NCBI RefSeq assembly: GCF_000255295.1
Contig: NC_017030.1
Coordinates: 558,001 to 622,000 of the forward strand
Length of the DNA: 64,000 bases
Source: Corallococcus coralloides DSM 2259
GTDB lineage: Bacteria; Myxococcota; Myxococcia; Myxococcales; Myxococcaceae
Direction of reading: 5' to 3'
Shown here: piece after piece, positions 13,455-23,858 of the stretch
Layout of the letters: every line of letters starts with the position of its first letter
Numbering within the stretch: the first letter of the stretch is position 1
Program-made: the position numbers and the translations under genes
The notes under the pieces: model-generated
Told to the model about the DNA's origin: nothing
Databases searched by the model: none
The model's input: only the letters and a program-made list of their open reading frames with translations

Positions 13455-14717
13455 TTGTCTCAATCTCATCCATCGCCGTGGAAGCGGCACGTCACCACCG
13501 CGAGCGCGCTCCTGCTGCTCGGGGCCTCTGCACCGGCGCTCGCCGCGTCGGGCTTCACCGCTGTCACCGCCAGTGGGAATGACGGCAACCTGCCGTCCGC
13601 GACCATCGACGGCAACCTCACCACGCGCTGGTCCAGCGACGGCGTGGGGCAGTGGCTCCGGGGCGACCTGGGCAGCGTGAAGTCGCTGTCCGCGGTGGAC
13701 ATCGCCTGGCACCGGGGCAACGAGCGCACCAACACGTTCGTCCTCGCCACGTCCACGGACGGCACCACCTGGTCCACGGCCGTGTCCACGAAGTCGTCCG
13801 GCACCACCGCGAACTTCGAGCGCTACAGCTTCACCGCGCGCAACGCCCGCTACGTGCGCGTCACCGTCAACGGCAACTCCGTCAACACCTGGGCCAGCAT
13901 CGCGGAGTGGGCCGCCATCACCGGCGCCGCCACCCCCACGTCCGGCAAGGACCGCTTCGGCGTCACCATGCTCTACGCCTCGAAGTCCGGGGGCGAGGCG
14001 TGGACGCTGGCGGACAACGCGCTGGCGGACTCGCGCTTCGACCCGCAGGACACGATTACCCGCAACAGCGACGGCTCCTGGAAGATGAAGGACAAGCAGG
14101 TGCGGATGAGCGTCTTCACGTCCACGGGCTACGACGACCGGAAGATTCCCACCTACGACCGGGACGTGCTCGCGAGCCGTGGCTACATGCAGGCGCCGAA
14201 CGACTGGAAGAACATCGAGATGACCGGCTTCGTGAAGGTCAACGCCGTGTCCGACGTGAAGGACAACTTCGCGTGGTACGCGCGCGGCGGGAAGCACAAC
14301 GACGACCACTCCGGCTGCGAGGGCAGCAGCTACAAGGCGGGCCTGCACTATGACGGCCGCGCCCGCTGGGAGAAGGAGACCTGGCACGTCTCCTACGACC
14401 AGACGCCCTACGTCACCGCCACCTCCGCGCTGAAGGGCCGCTGGGTGGGCTTCAAGGCCGTCATGCGCAACGTCACCGTCAGCAGCCAGACGGCCGTGAA
14501 GCTGGAGCTGTACGTCAACGAGAACGCGGACAAGGTGACGTGGAAGAAGGTCTACGACCACACCGACGCGGGCAGGTGGGGCGGCGATGCCCAGCACTGC
14601 GGCGGCGCCGTGCCGGCCGCGCCGATTACCTGGGGTGGCCCCATCGCGGTGTTCCGCTGGGACAACGCGACGGACGTGGACTTCAAGTGGCTGAGTGTTC
14701 GCGAAATCCAGCCCTGA
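13455..14717 (+). CDS. Secreted F5/8 type C (discoidin) domain protein
   Basis: A 420-residue secreted protein starting at TTG behind a consensus AGGAGG. Residues ~1-31 form a Sec signal peptide (basic start, LLLLGASAPALA cleavage). Residues ~32-155 are a discoidin-like carbohydrate-binding beta-sandwich: IDGNLTTRWSSDGVGQWL, WHRGNERTNTF and RYVRVTVNGNS are characteristic. The C-terminal ~260 residues (KDRFGVTMLYAS onward, with ARGGKHNDDH and two paired cysteines) look like a second beta-rich domain of the kind attached to bacterial carbohydrate-active or lectin-like proteins. No catalytic residues can be assigned. Likely role: binding polysaccharide outside the cell. Confidence 0.8.
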   Translation: MSQSHPSPWKRHVTTASALLLLGASAPALAASGFTAVTASGNDGNLPSATIDGNLTTRWSSDGVGQWLRGDLGSVKSLSAVDIAWHRGNERTNTFVLATSTDGTTWSTAVSTKSSGTTANFERYSFTARNARYVRVTVNGNSVNTWASIAEWAAITGAATPTSGKDRFGVTMLYASKSGGEAWTLADNALADSRFDPQDTITRNSDGSWKMKDKQVRMSVFTSTGYDDRKIPTYDRDVLASRGYMQAPNDWKNIEMTGFVKVNAVSDVKDNFAWYARGGKHNDDHSGCEGSSYKAGLHYDGRARWEKETWHVSYDQTPYVTATSALKGRWVGFKAVMRNVTVSSQTAVKLELYVNENADKVTWKKVYDHTDAGRWGGDAQHCGGAVPAAPITWGGPIAVFRWDNATDVDFKWLSVREIQP

Positions 14718-14870
14718 ACCCCGCGTGAAGACGGGCTCGCGCGCGGTCTGACGCAGGACGGCAGGCCGCGCGCAGGGCGGGCGGGGAGGCCCGGGAGGGC
14801 GTGTCCCGGCCCTCGGGAGGCGGGGCTTTCCATCGACAGGGGGCGCCGGGGTGGGCAGCATGGCGCCGCC

Positions 14871-16301
14871 ATGAACGTCGACCAAGCCCTCGCCTCGTCC
14901 GAGCGCATCTGGGAGCAGGAAATCCTCCCGGCGCTGGAGCGCTACATCCGCATCCCCAACAAGTCGCCTGCCTTCGACCCGGACTGGGTGAAGTCCGGCC
15001 ACATGGAGCAGGCCGTCCAGCTCATCGCGGACTGGTGCCGCGCGCAGGCCACGCACCTGCCGGGGCTGACGGTGGAGGTGGTGCGGCTGAAGACGGCGGA
15101 CGGCAAGGACCGCACGCCGGTCATCTACATGGAGGTGCCGGGCACGCGCGGTGAGGACACCGTGCTCTTGTACGGCCACCTGGACAAGCAGCCGGAGATG
15201 ACCGGCTGGCGTGAAGGCCTGACGCCGTGGACCCCCGTGCGCGAGGGCGACAAGCTCTTCGGACGCGGCGGCGCGGATGACGGCTACTCCGCGTTCGCGT
15301 CGCTGTCCGCGCTGCGGCTGCTGAAGGAGCAGGGCGTGCCGCACGCGCGCTGCGCCATCGTCATCGAGGCGTGCGAGGAGAGCGGCAGCTACGACCTGCC
15401 CGCGTACATCGAGGCGCTGGCGCCGCGCATCGGCAAGCCGTCGCTGGTGGTGTGCCTGGACTCGGGCTGCGCGAACTACGAGCAGCTGTGGATGACCACC
15501 AGCCTGCGCGGAATGATCGCCGGCAACCTGCGCGTGGACATCCTCACGGAGGGCGTGCACTCCGGTGACGCGACGGGCGTGGTGGCGTCCTCGATGCGCA
15601 TCATGCGGATGCTCCTGTCGCGCGTGGAGGACGAGGCGACGGGCCACATCAAGGTGCAGGCCCTGCACACGGAGATCCCCGAGGGCCGGCGCCAGCAGGC
15701 GAAGGCCGCCGCCCAGACGATGGGCGACGAGCTGTTCTCGAAGTTCCCCTGGGTGGAGGGCGCGCGCCCGGTGACGACGGACGGCGTGGAGCTGGTGCTC
15801 AACCGCACCTGGCGGCCGGCGCTGGCGCTGACGGGCGTGGAGGGCGTGCCGGCCCTGGCGAGCGCGGGCAACGTGCTGCGCCCCTTCACGACGTGGAAGC
15901 TGTCCATGCGCATCCCGCCGCGCGTGGACCCGAAGGCGGCCGCGAAGGCGCTGAAGGAGACGCTGGAAAAGGATCCGCCGTACGGCGCGAAGGTGTCGTT
16001 CGAAGGCGACAAGGCGTCGGTGGGCTGGGACGCGCCGCCGCTGGCCGGCTGGCTGTCGAACGCGGTGGAGTCCGCGTCCAAGGCGTGCTTCGGCAAGCCC
16101 GCGATGGCGATGGGCGAGGGTGGCACCATCCCGTTCATGGGCATGCTGGGCGAGCGCTTCCCGGAGGCGCAGTTCCTCATCACGGGTCTGCTGGGGCCGG
16201 GCAGCAACGCGCACGGGCCCAATGAGTTCCTGCACATCCCCACGGGCAAGAAGCTGACCGCCGCGGTGGCGAGCGTCGTCGCCGACCATTTCAAGCGGTA
16301 G
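14871..16301 (+). CDS. M20 family metallopeptidase
   Basis: A 476-residue cytoplasmic dinuclear zinc peptidase of the M20/M25/M40 clan. Metal-site motifs appear in the usual order: YGHLDKQPE (first His and Asp), GRGGADDGY (bridging Asp), EACEESGS (catalytic and metal Glu), and a C-terminal GPGSNAHGPNEF with the last His. A dimerisation insert lies between. Members hydrolyse dipeptides, acyl-amino acids or similar small substrates; which one cannot be told. No signal peptide. The start ATG at 14871 fits family length. Confidence 0.9.
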   Translation: MNVDQALASSERIWEQEILPALERYIRIPNKSPAFDPDWVKSGHMEQAVQLIADWCRAQATHLPGLTVEVVRLKTADGKDRTPVIYMEVPGTRGEDTVLLYGHLDKQPEMTGWREGLTPWTPVREGDKLFGRGGADDGYSAFASLSALRLLKEQGVPHARCAIVIEACEESGSYDLPAYIEALAPRIGKPSLVVCLDSGCANYEQLWMTTSLRGMIAGNLRVDILTEGVHSGDATGVVASSMRIMRMLLSRVEDEATGHIKVQALHTEIPEGRRQQAKAAAQTMGDELFSKFPWVEGARPVTTDGVELVLNRTWRPALALTGVEGVPALASAGNVLRPFTTWKLSMRIPPRVDPKAAAKALKETLEKDPPYGAKVSFEGDKASVGWDAPPLAGWLSNAVESASKACFGKPAMAMGEGGTIPFMGMLGERFPEAQFLITGLLGPGSNAHGPNEFLHIPTGKKLTAAVASVVADHFKR

Positions 16302-16368
16302 TGCCTCACCGGAAGGACGGGGCCGCGGGTGCCCCGTCCTCCTCCAAGCCTGTCCTCCGGAGCGTCCC

Positions 16369-16788
16369 ATGCCGAGCAAGCCCCGCCGCACCGGCCACGT
16401 CCGTTCGCAGCCCCTCATCGCGGTGCGCGACGTGGAGGCGAGCAGCCGGTGGTACCAGGCGGTGCTCGGCTGCGAGAGCGGGCATGGCGGGCCCGAGTAC
16501 GAGATGCTGCTGAACAACGGCGAGCTCGTGCTCCAGCTCCACGCGTGGGACCTGGATGAGCACGCGAACCTGATGGGGCCGGACTCGGCGCCCAGGGGCC
16601 ACGGCGTGCTGCTCTGGTTCGAGACCACGGACTTCGACGCCTGCGTGGATGCGGCGCAGGCGCTGAAGGTGGAGTGGGTGGAAGCGCCGCACGTGAACCC
16701 GAACTCGCGCCGCTGGGAGTTCTGGGCGAAGGACCCGGACGGCTACGTCGTCGTGGTGTCCGCGGAGTCGCGAGCGAAGCGCTCCTGA
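16369..16788 (+). CDS. VOC superfamily (glyoxalase/bleomycin resistance-like) protein
   Basis: A 139-residue single-domain vicinal-oxygen-chelate protein. It carries the paired beta-alpha-beta-beta-beta motif with [22 protein letters not shown] at the start and [14 protein letters not shown] at the end, a classic VOC closing strand. Possible metal ligands are Gln/Glu in QLHAWD and the Glu of REF-type strand WEFWA. VOC members include dioxygenases, lyases and drug-binding proteins; the substrate is unknown. Its 3' end overlaps the convergent GNAT gene by 46 bp. Confidence 0.85.
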   Translation: MPSKPRRTGHVRSQPLIAVRDVEASSRWYQAVLGCESGHGGPEYEMLLNNGELVLQLHAWDLDEHANLMGPDSAPRGHGVLLWFETTDFDACVDAAQALKVEWVEAPHVNPNSRRWEFWAKDPDGYVVVVSAESRAKRS

Positions 16789-17252
16789 TTCAGCTCCCGC
16801 CCGAGGAACAGCGCGCCCGGGATGGGGTTGAACACGTAGGGCTCGATGGGCCGGAAGCCCAGCGACGTGTAGAGGCCGATGGCCGCGCTCATGGTGGACA
16901 GCGTGTCCAGGCAGATGCGCGAGTAGCCGGCCGCGCGAGCCTCCTCGCAGATGCGCTCCGCGAGCTTGCGTCCCAGTTGCTCGCCGCGAGCCGTGGGCCG
17001 GACGTACCGCCGCTTCATCTCGCAGGCTTCGTCGCTGAGGGGCCGCAGCGCCACGCAGCCCAGCTCCTCCGAGCCGCGACGCGCGAGCAGCAGCCGCCCG
17101 CGAGGAGGCGCGTACTTCCCGGGCAGGCTCGCGAGCTCGGCCTCGAAGTCCTGGAACCCCAGGTCGATGCCCAGCCCTTCGGCGTACTCGCGCCACAGCG
17201 TCCGCACCAACGCCAGGTCCTCCGGGAGCCGGGCCGGTTCAATCCCAATCAT
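16743..17252 (-). CDS. GNAT family N-acetyltransferase
   Basis: A 169-residue acetyltransferase. The acetyl-CoA-binding motif A is [17 protein letters not shown] (the R/Q-x-x-G-x-G/A loop), followed by [19 protein letters not shown], the typical motif B with the tyrosine general acid. Start at 17252 begins the family pattern MIGIEPAR; an ATG at 17294 is possible. The stop lies inside the 3' end of the convergent VOC gene. A perfect 25-bp palindrome sits 67 nt upstream of the start and may be its operator. Confidence 0.85.
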   Translation of the reverse strand: MIGIEPARLPEDLALVRTLWREYAEGLGIDLGFQDFEAELASLPGKYAPPRGRLLLARRGSEELGCVALRPLSDEACEMKRRYVRPTARGEQLGRKLAERICEEARAAGYSRICLDTLSTMSAAIGLYTSLGFRPIEPYVFNPIPGALFLGRELNQERFARDSADTTTT

Positions 17253-17319
17253 GGGGATGTACTGGCGTCCGTAAAGTCGCGCCGCAATGCCCATCCGCCT
17301 GTCGGAGGCGAACCGCGCG

Positions 17320-17344
17320 AACCTGTCCGACAGTCGGACAGGTT
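17320..17344. repeat. Perfect 25-bp palindrome, probable operator
   Basis: AACCTGTCCGAC, a single central A, then GTCGGACAGGTT: two 12-nt arms that are exact reverse complements. It lies in the 194-bp gap between the GNAT start and the 3' end of the leftward kinase gene. A one-base spacer makes an RNA hairpin unlikely to fold well, which favours a binding site for a dimeric DNA-binding regulator. Location upstream of the GNAT gene suggests control of that gene. Confidence 0.6.
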
Positions 17345-17446
17345 TGGACTGTGCCGGGCGGGAGTCGGAGCTCGCGCACGCACGTGCTTCAGCGCGCCTC
17401 CCTCGAACAGGGCGGGTCCGCCAGACCGGCGGCACGGAGCGGCGCC

Positions 17447-19066
17447 TCAGCGCCCCGTCTTGATGCCCAGTGTCGACCCGGACGGCGGCTTCTTGGGCTG
17501 GGGCGCTGGCCGGGCAGCACGCTTCTGGAGCGCCACCGCCACCCCGGGCGCGTCCGCCGCGGACACCTGCCGCGTCACCGGCTCGTAGCCGTTGAGCGCG
17601 AGCGTCACCGCCACCGACGGCTCCCCGGGCACCAGCGGCAGCGCCACAGGCGTGATGCCGCGCTCCTCGCCCGCCACCTGCACCGTGGCGCCGGGTGGCT
17701 CGCTCGTCACCATCAGGCGCACCGGCTGGGGCGCCGTGTTCTGCTCGGGCGTCTCCGGCGGAGTGGGGCGCGAGGGCGTCTCCGGCGTGCGGCCCTGCAT
17801 TTCCTCCGGGGGCCGCGTGGCCACGACCGGGGGCGGCGTCACCGTCTCGGAGCCGCGCCCCAGCACCACCGCCGCGCCACCCACCACCAGCGCCACCCCG
17901 CCCACCACGAAGGGCAGCCATGCGCGCCGCTTTCGAGGTTCCGGCATCAGGGCCGCGGTGTTCCGCGTCTTCTCCGGCTCCACGCGCGTGGGCGGACGGG
18001 ACGGCGGCCCCACCAGCTTCGACGCGCGTGACGAGCTCTGCCCCCGCGCACCCGACGTGGGCATCCCGTCCCGCGACGAGTTGGACTGCGAGTCCAGGTC
18101 CACGTCCTCGGCCAGCTGATCCAACTTCGCCGGATCCGCTTCCGTGGCGATGCGGTCCGCGTACAGCTCCCGCAGGTACGCCGCCAGGTGCGCGCTGCTG
18201 GACGGCAGCCGCAGGTTGAGCGTCCAGTCCTCCAGCGCCAGGCGGAACGCGGCGCAGTCCGCGTAGCGGCCCTCCGGCGTGGGCGCCAGGGCCTTGAGGA
18301 CAATCTCATCCAGGCCCGGCGGCAGCTTCGGGTTGAGCTGCGACGGCGGCGGCACCTGGCAGTCGCGCACCAGCCGCAGCGTCATCAGGTCCGTGTCGCC
18401 CTTGAAGAGGCGCTTGCCGGTGAGCAGCTCCCACATCACGACCCCGAGCGCGAACTGGTCGCTCCGGCCGTCCACCGCCATCCCGTTGGCCTGCTCCGGC
18501 GACATGTACGGGTACTTGCCCTTGAGCACGCCCGTCGCCGTCTGCTGACCGCTGGTGGCCGCCTTCGCCACGCCGAAGTCGATGACCTTCACGCCCCCGT
18601 CGAACCCGACGAGCACGTTCTGCGGAGACACGTCCCGGTGCACCAGCTTCAGCGGCTGGCCATGACCGTCACGCGCACCGTGCGCGTAGGACAGCCCCGC
18701 CGCCGCGTCCGCGATGATGCGGACGACCAGACCCACCGGCAGCGGGCGCTCCTGCTTGCGCGCGAAGCGGTCCAGGCGGCGCACGTCCTCGCCCTGCACG
18801 TACTCCATGGCCAGGCAGTGCCGGCCCTCAATCTCCGAGAGGTCGAGGATGGTGATGAGGTTCGGGTGGGACAGCCGCGCCACCAGCCGCGCCTCGTCCA
18901 GGAACATCTCCAGGAACTCTTCGTCCTCTGCGAGGTGCGGAAGGATGAGCTTGAGGACGACCAGTCGCTCGAACCCTGTCCCGTGCTCCCGGGCGAGGAA
19001 CACCTGTCCCATTCCGCCCGAAGCGATTTTTCGAAGCAGCTCGTATTTCCCGAAGACCACCGCCAT
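17447..19066 (-). CDS. Transmembrane Ser/Thr protein kinase with PEGA tail
   Basis: A 539-residue eukaryotic-type kinase. The N-terminal catalytic domain (residues ~8-290) has the glycine loop ASGGMGQV, the ATP lysine K39 in VVLKLIL, catalytic HRDVSPQN (the SPQN variant common in myxobacterial kinases), DFGVAK and the APE-equivalent MSPEQ. A Ser/Pro-rich linker follows, then one membrane span ([20 protein letters not shown], around residue 390), a Pro-rich stretch and a PEGA domain ([13 protein letters not shown]) outside the membrane. This is the usual architecture for sensing envelope or surface signals. Substrates unknown. Confidence 0.92.
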   Translation of the reverse strand: MAVVFGKYELLRKIASGGMGQVFLAREHGTGFERLVVLKLILPHLAEDEEFLEMFLDEARLVARLSHPNLITILDLSEIEGRHCLAMEYVQGEDVRRLDRFARKQERPLPVGLVVRIIADAAAGLSYAHGARDGHGQPLKLVHRDVSPQNVLVGFDGGVKVIDFGVAKAATSGQQTATGVLKGKYPYMSPEQANGMAVDGRSDQFALGVVMWELLTGKRLFKGDTDLMTLRLVRDCQVPPPSQLNPKLPPGLDEIVLKALAPTPEGRYADCAAFRLALEDWTLNLRLPSSSAHLAAYLRELYADRIATEADPAKLDQLAEDVDLDSQSNSSRDGMPTSGARGQSSSRASKLVGPPSRPPTRVEPEKTRNTAALMPEPRKRRAWLPFVVGGVALVVGGAAVVLGRGSETVTPPPVVATRPPEEMQGRTPETPSRPTPPETPEQNTAPQPVRLMVTSEPPGATVQVAGEERGITPVALPLVPGEPSVAVTLALNGYEPVTRQVSAADAPGVAVALQKRAARPAPQPKKPPSGSTLGIKTGR

Positions 19067-19196
19067 GGGTGTCCGGGAGGATACCGCGCTTTCTCACCGG
19101 GCGGGAAACAGCCGACCTCCAAAAAGACCGGGGTTCTGTCCAGCAGGGAGGGGCTCGCCTTCCTACCCGTGAAGGAGGCAGGCGAGCTACTGACGT

Positions 19197-19958
19197 CTAG
19201 GCCTTCATCTTGTAGCCAGAGCGCAGCACCGCGTACGTGACGCCCGTCGCGACCGCCGCCGTGACTGCGAGGATGGCCCCACCCACCAGCGGTGAAAACA
19301 GGCTGCTGCCGAGCATGCCGTAGCGCAGCCCCTCCACCATGTAGACCATGGGGTTGAAGAGGCTGATGTGGTTCCACGGCGAGGGCAGCTCACGCACTGA
19401 GTAGAAGACGCCGCCCAGGAACGTGAGCGGCAGCATCACGAAGGTGGGGAAGAAGTTGATCTGCTCGAACTTCTCCGCCCACACGGCGGCGAGCATGCCC
19501 AGCACGCTGAACACGTAGCTGGACAGCAGGAGGAAGTAGAGCGTCGCCAGCGGGTGCTCCAGGCTGAAGCCGGAGAACACCGCCGCCACAATCCAGGTGA
19601 GCAGGCCCACCACCAGGCCGCGCACCATGGCGCCGCCGATGAAGCCCACCATCAGCTCACCGGGCCCCAGCGGCGCTACCAGCAGGTCCACCACCGTGCC
19701 CTGGATCTTGGTGATGAACAGCGACGAGGAGCTGTTGAGGAACGCGTTGTTCGCGATGCCCAGGAACACGAGGCCCGGCACGATGAAGTGCAGGTACGGG
19801 TGGCCCTCCACCTCGTGGATGCGGCCGGAAATCGAATAGCCGAAGACGATGAAGTACAGCGTGGTGCTGATGAGGGGCGAGAGGACGGTCTGGCCCGGCA
19901 CGCGCATGAAGCGCCGGACCTCCTTCGCGAACAGCGTCTGCATCCCGAGGACGTTCAT
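19197..19958 (-). CDS. ABC-2 type exporter permease
   Basis: A 253-residue integral membrane protein with about six hydrophobic spans. EVRRFMRVPGQTVLSP and the PLTFLGGVFYSVRELP segment near the C-terminus are typical of the YadH/DrrB-type ABC-2 permease family. It starts 27 nt after the stop of the ATPase gene on the same strand, so the two form one exporter. Substrate unknown; relatives export drugs, polysaccharides or lipids. Confidence 0.88.
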   Translation of the reverse strand: MNVLGMQTLFAKEVRRFMRVPGQTVLSPLISTTLYFIVFGYSISGRIHEVEGHPYLHFIVPGLVFLGIANNAFLNSSSSLFITKIQGTVVDLLVAPLGPGELMVGFIGGAMVRGLVVGLLTWIVAAVFSGFSLEHPLATLYFLLLSSYVFSVLGMLAAVWAEKFEQINFFPTFVMLPLTFLGGVFYSVRELPSPWNHISLFNPMVYMVEGLRYGMLGSSLFSPLVGGAILAVTAAVATGVTYAVLRSGYKMKA

Positions 19959-19985
19959 GGGGTGTTTTTCGAAAGGGGCGGGGTT

Positions 19986-20927
19986 TCAGGCGGCCTGCGA
20001 GGGGCGGCCACGGAGGATTTCGATGAGCACGTCTTCCAGGCGCGACCGCCGCGTCTCCACCTCCGCGATGGGCAGCCCGTCCGCGTAGAGCGAGCGGAGC
20101 AGCTCACCGGAGGGCGCGCAGTTGTCGCGCTCCACGTAGGTGAGCGTGCGGCCATCGGCGGAGAGGCTCGCGGAGAAGCGCGTGCCCGCGGCGGGCATGG
20201 CGGCCTGCGGTTCGGCGAAGGTGACGACGAGGCGCTTCTCTCCGAAGCGGCGCAGCAGCGCGGCCTTGTCCTCGGTCATGAGGAGGCGGCCCTCGTTGAT
20301 GATGCCCACGCGGTCCGCCAGCTCCTCGGCCTCTTCCAGGTAGTGCGTGGTGAGGACGATGGTGGTGCCCTCGCTGGCGATCTTCTTCACGTACGTCCAC
20401 AGGTCGCGGCGCAGCTCCACGTCCACGCCCGCGGTGGGCTCGTCCAGGAACACGAGCTTGGGCTTGTGGACCAGCGCCTTGGCGATGAGCAGCCGGCGCT
20501 TCATGCCGCCGGACAGGGCGCGCGTGAGCGAGTCCTTCTTGGCCTGGAGGTTCAAGGCGGTGAGGACTTCGTCGATGCGCGCGTCGTCGCGGGGCTGGCC
20601 GTAGTAGCCCTGCTGGATGCGCAGGGACTCGGCGACGGAGAAGAACGGGTCGAAGTTGATCTCCTGCGGCACGAGGCCCACCTGGTAGCGGGGCCCGGTG
20701 GGGTCCTGGTCCAGGTCCTTGCCGAAGACCTTCATGGTGCCAGCGGACTTCTTCACCAGGCCGCACACACTGCCGATGAGGGTCGTCTTGCCGGCGCCGT
20801 TGGGGCCCAGGAGGGCGAAGATTTCACCGGGACGGATGGTGAGGTCCACGGCGTGGAGGGCAGTGAACTTTCCGTAGGCCTTGGAGAGGCCCTTCAGCTC
20901 CAGGGCGGGGGTCGTGGGCTCGGACAT
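19986..20927 (-). CDS. ABC exporter ATP-binding protein (YadG-like)
   Basis: A 313-residue ATPase: Walker [10 protein letters not shown]-loop PQEINFDP, signature LSGGMKRR, Walker B LVFLDEPTAG, and switch His in LTTHYLEEAEELADR. The last ~80 residues form the small C-terminal domain common in drug/ABC-2 exporters. Upstream partner of the permease at 19197-19958. The 190-bp gap before divergent ettA probably holds promoters for both. Confidence 0.9.
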   Translation of the reverse strand: MSEPTTPALELKGLSKAYGKFTALHAVDLTIRPGEIFALLGPNGAGKTTLIGSVCGLVKKSAGTMKVFGKDLDQDPTGPRYQVGLVPQEINFDPFFSVAESLRIQQGYYGQPRDDARIDEVLTALNLQAKKDSLTRALSGGMKRRLLIAKALVHKPKLVFLDEPTAGVDVELRRDLWTYVKKIASEGTTIVLTTHYLEEAEELADRVGIINEGRLLMTEDKAALLRRFGEKRLVVTFAEPQAAMPAAGTRFSASLSADGRTLTYVERDNCAPSGELLRSLYADGLPIAEVETRRSRLEDVLIEILRGRPSQAA

Positions 20928-21117
20928 GGGGCGCTTCCTCTAACACCTTCGAATTGGGTTCGCTGGTCAGCGAGCAGGCGTTTTCGCTCCTGGACGCGTG
21001 ACGCGCCCCGTCCAACCGGACACGGCGCTGACGCAGGCGCCTTGAGCCGGATGGGGCTCCCTGCTATCCGCTGGCCCCGCTCACGTCTTTTCGGCGAATC
21101 CCAGGAGGCCTTCCGCC

Positions 21118-22797
21118 ATGGCCCAGAATTTCATCTTCACGATGCAGGACCTGCGCAAGGTCAAGAACGGCAAGGACATCCTCAAAGGCATCTACCTGTC
21201 CTTCTTCCCGGGCGCGAAGATTGGCGTGATTGGCCCCAACGGCTCCGGCAAGTCCACGCTCCTGCGCATCATGGCGGGGGTGGACACGGAGTTCTTCGGC
21301 ATCGCGAAGCCGGACCCCACGGTGAAGGTGGGCTACCTGGCGCAGGAGCCGCAGCTCGAAACGAAGCTGGACGTGAAGGGGAACGTGGAGCTGGGCCTGA
21401 AGGAGATCCGTCAGGCGCTGGACCGCTTCAATGAAGTCAGCGCGAAGTTCGCGGAGCCCATGGACGACGCGGCCATGGAGAAGCTGCTCGCCGAGCAGGC
21501 GAAGCTGCAGGACTTCATCGACGCGAACAACGGCTGGGAGCTGGACCGCACGCTGGAGATGGCGATGGACGCCCTGCGGCTGCCTCCGGGCGACGCGGAC
21601 GTGACGAAGCTGTCCGGCGGTGAGAAGCGCCGCGTGGCGCTCTGCCGCATCCTCTTGGAGAAGCCGGACCTGCTGCTCCTGGACGAGCCCACCAACCACC
21701 TGGACGCGGAGAGCGTGGCGTGGCTGGAGCAGGCGCTGAAGGCATACACGGGGACCATCGTGTGCATCACGCACGACCGGTACTTCCTGGACAACGTGGC
21801 GGAGTGGATTCTTGAGCTGGACCGCGGCGAGGGGGTGCCCTGGAAGGGCAACTACTCCAGCTGGCTGGACCAGAAGCAGAAGCGGCTGGAGCTGGAGGAG
21901 AAGTCGGAGAGCCACCGTCAGAAGACGCTCAAGCGCGAGCTGGAGTGGGTGCGCGCGTCTCCGAAGGCGCGTCAGGCGAAGAGCAAGGCGCGCATCGCGG
22001 CGTACGAGGATCTGCTCAACCAGTCGCAGGAGAAGCGCGAGCCGACGGGCGAGGTGGTGATTCCGCCGGGCGAGAAGCTGGGCGGGCTGGTGGTGGAGGC
22101 GAAGGGGCTGCGCAAGGCGTACGGGGACCGGCTGCTCATCGACGACCTGAACTTCAAGCTGCCGCCGGGTGGCATCGTGGGCGTGATTGGTCCGAACGGC
22201 GCGGGCAAGACGACGCTGTTCCGGATGCTGACGGGCGCGGAGAAGCCGGACGCGGGCGAGTTGCGCGTGGGCGAGACCGTGAAGATGGCCTACGTGGACC
22301 AGAGCCGCGACGCGCTGAACGGTGAGCACACGGTGTTCCAGGAGGTGAGTGGTGGCCTGGATCACCTGGACCTGGGCCGCGCGGGCCAGATGCCCAGCCG
22401 CGCGTACCTGGCGGGCTTCGCGTTCAAGGGGCAGGACCAGCAGAAGCGGGTGAAGGACCTGTCGGGCGGCGAGCGCAACCGGGTGCACCTGGCGAAGATG
22501 CTGAAGGAGGGCGGCAACCTGCTCTTGTTGGACGAGCCCACGAACGACCTGGACGTGGAGACGCTGCGCAGCCTGGAGGACGCGCTGCTCAGCTTCGCGG
22601 GCTGCGCGGTGGTCATCAGCCACGACCGCTGGTTCCTGGACCGCATCGCCACGCACATCCTGGCGTTCGAGGGTGACAGCAAGGCGTTCTTCTTCGAGGG
22701 CAACTTCGAGGACTACGAAGCGGACAAGAAGAAGCGCCTGGGCCCGGACGCGCTGGAGCCGCACCGGATCCGCTACCGCCCGCTGACGAAGAGCTGA
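21118..22797 (+). CDS. ettA: Energy-dependent translational throttle protein EttA
   Basis: A 559-residue ABC-F protein (E. coli EttA is about 555). Two nucleotide-binding domains without membrane spans: first Walker A GPNGSGKS and signature LSGGEKRR; second GPNGAGKT and LSGGERNR; both with LLLDEPTN Walker B. The linker between them ([15 protein letters not shown] onward, basic and helical) is the P-site tRNA-interaction motif. [15 protein letters not shown] at the start is characteristic of EttA. It binds the ribosomal E site and gates the first elongation step according to the ADP/ATP ratio. Single housekeeping gene, followed by a strong hairpin. Confidence 0.95.
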   Translation: MAQNFIFTMQDLRKVKNGKDILKGIYLSFFPGAKIGVIGPNGSGKSTLLRIMAGVDTEFFGIAKPDPTVKVGYLAQEPQLETKLDVKGNVELGLKEIRQALDRFNEVSAKFAEPMDDAAMEKLLAEQAKLQDFIDANNGWELDRTLEMAMDALRLPPGDADVTKLSGGEKRRVALCRILLEKPDLLLLDEPTNHLDAESVAWLEQALKAYTGTIVCITHDRYFLDNVAEWILELDRGEGVPWKGNYSSWLDQKQKRLELEEKSESHRQKTLKRELEWVRASPKARQAKSKARIAAYEDLLNQSQEKREPTGEVVIPPGEKLGGLVVEAKGLRKAYGDRLLIDDLNFKLPPGGIVGVIGPNGAGKTTLFRMLTGAEKPDAGELRVGETVKMAYVDQSRDALNGEHTVFQEVSGGLDHLDLGRAGQMPSRAYLAGFAFKGQDQQKRVKDLSGGERNRVHLAKMLKEGGNLLLLDEPTNDLDVETLRSLEDALLSFAGCAVVISHDRWFLDRIATHILAFEGDSKAFFFEGNFEDYEADKKKRLGPDALEPHRIRYRPLTKS

Positions 22798-22814
22798 GGT
22801 TCGGTGGTGCTGTG

Positions 22815-22844
22815 CTCCGCCCCGTGAGTGATTCCGGGGCGGAG
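22815..22844 (+). terminator. GC-rich hairpin downstream of ettA
   Basis: A 9-bp perfect stem, CTCCGCCCC with GGGGCGGAG, loop 12 nt, starting 17 nt after the ettA stop. Position and stability suggest a transcript end; there is no T-run, as is common in such GC-rich genomes. Confidence 0.55.
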
Positions 22845-22900
22845 GTGTCGTCGGGCTGTGATTGCGCCTGACGTGCGAGCCCAGGGTATCCTGGGTTCAA

Positions 22901-23830
22901 ATGACACTTCATTCCATGATGGTTGGTCATGCCCTGGCGCTCCTGTCCGGAGCGTCCCATCCGGTCCACTCCGATGGCTGTGCCGCACCGGAGCCTGGGC
23001 CTTCCTGGATGGCGAAGTACTCCTCTTCCTCGTCCGACTGTTCCCTGGACTCGACCGTCCCCGGCCCTCAATGGCTGCCTTTGACGGTGCGGCGCATTCC
23101 GGTGGTGGTCCATGTCGTCGCGGACAGTGCGTGCACGAATGGCAACGTCTCGGACGCGCTGGTCCACAGTCAGATCACGGTCCTCAATGAGGACTTCCGT
23201 GCGCTGACCGGCACTCCGGGGGGCGGTGGGGTGGACAGCAAGATTGAGTTCTTCCTGGCCACCGTGGACCCCTCGGGCAACCCGACCACGGGCATCCAGC
23301 GCTATTGCAACACGACGTGGTACCAGGACACGGGCAGCTACTGGCTCAGCACCGCGTGGGATCCGACGCGCTACGTGAACATCTACACCAACAGCGCCGG
23401 CGGCTCGCGAGGCTATGTGCCCTTCCTCCCCGCGGAGCCCACGGGCGCCGTCGGTCTGCCGCAGGACCGCGTGGTCATCAACTGGCTGGCATTCGGACGG
23501 GTGGGGCCCGTCGTGCCGTACCACAATGGGCGGACCGTCACGCACGAGGTGGGCCACTACCTGGGCTTGTTCCACACGTACTACTCGGGGTGCGGCACGG
23601 CCACTGCGCCGGACTGCTACACCACCGGCGACCGCATCTGCGACACCCCGCCCAACGCCACCTCCCACAAGGGGTGCACCGCGGGAATCACCAGCTGCGG
23701 CGGCGTGCCGGTCCCCATCCAGAACTACATGGAGCTGACGGACGACGCCTGCATGACAGGCTTCAGCGCGGAACAGGTGCAACGCATGCGATGCACCCTG
23801 GCCACCTACCGCCCGGACCTGGCGCAGTAG
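22901..23830 (+). CDS. M43 (pappalysin-type) zinc metalloprotease
   Basis: A 309-residue protease. The zinc site HEVGHYLGLFH (H215, E216, H219, H225) and the downstream CDTPPN segment and NYMELTDDACMTGFSAEQ (Met-turn and following helix) are the hallmarks of the M43B cytophagalysin group. The catalytic domain starts with RRIPVVVHVV. The first ~30 residues are weakly hydrophobic and only a poor signal peptide, so export is likely but not certain; ATG 22901 is chosen, with TTG 22862 or ATG 22916 as alternatives. Standing at the left edge of the accessory island, it fits the predatory exoenzyme repertoire. Confidence 0.85.
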   Translation: MTLHSMMVGHALALLSGASHPVHSDGCAAPEPGPSWMAKYSSSSSDCSLDSTVPGPQWLPLTVRRIPVVVHVVADSACTNGNVSDALVHSQITVLNEDFRALTGTPGGGGVDSKIEFFLATVDPSGNPTTGIQRYCNTTWYQDTGSYWLSTAWDPTRYVNIYTNSAGGSRGYVPFLPAEPTGAVGLPQDRVVINWLAFGRVGPVVPYHNGRTVTHEVGHYLGLFHTYYSGCGTATAPDCYTTGDRICDTPPNATSHKGCTAGITSCGGVPVPIQNYMELTDDACMTGFSAEQVQRMRCTLATYRPDLAQ

Positions 23831-23858
23831 CCCTTCACGCTCCAAATCAAGCCAACCG

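Noticed and set aside
13332..16628. A 1098-codon minus-strand open frame opposite the discoidin and M20 genes
   Set aside because: Composition typical of antisense frames, no recognisable domain, and the plus strand carries well-supported genes with ribosome sites.
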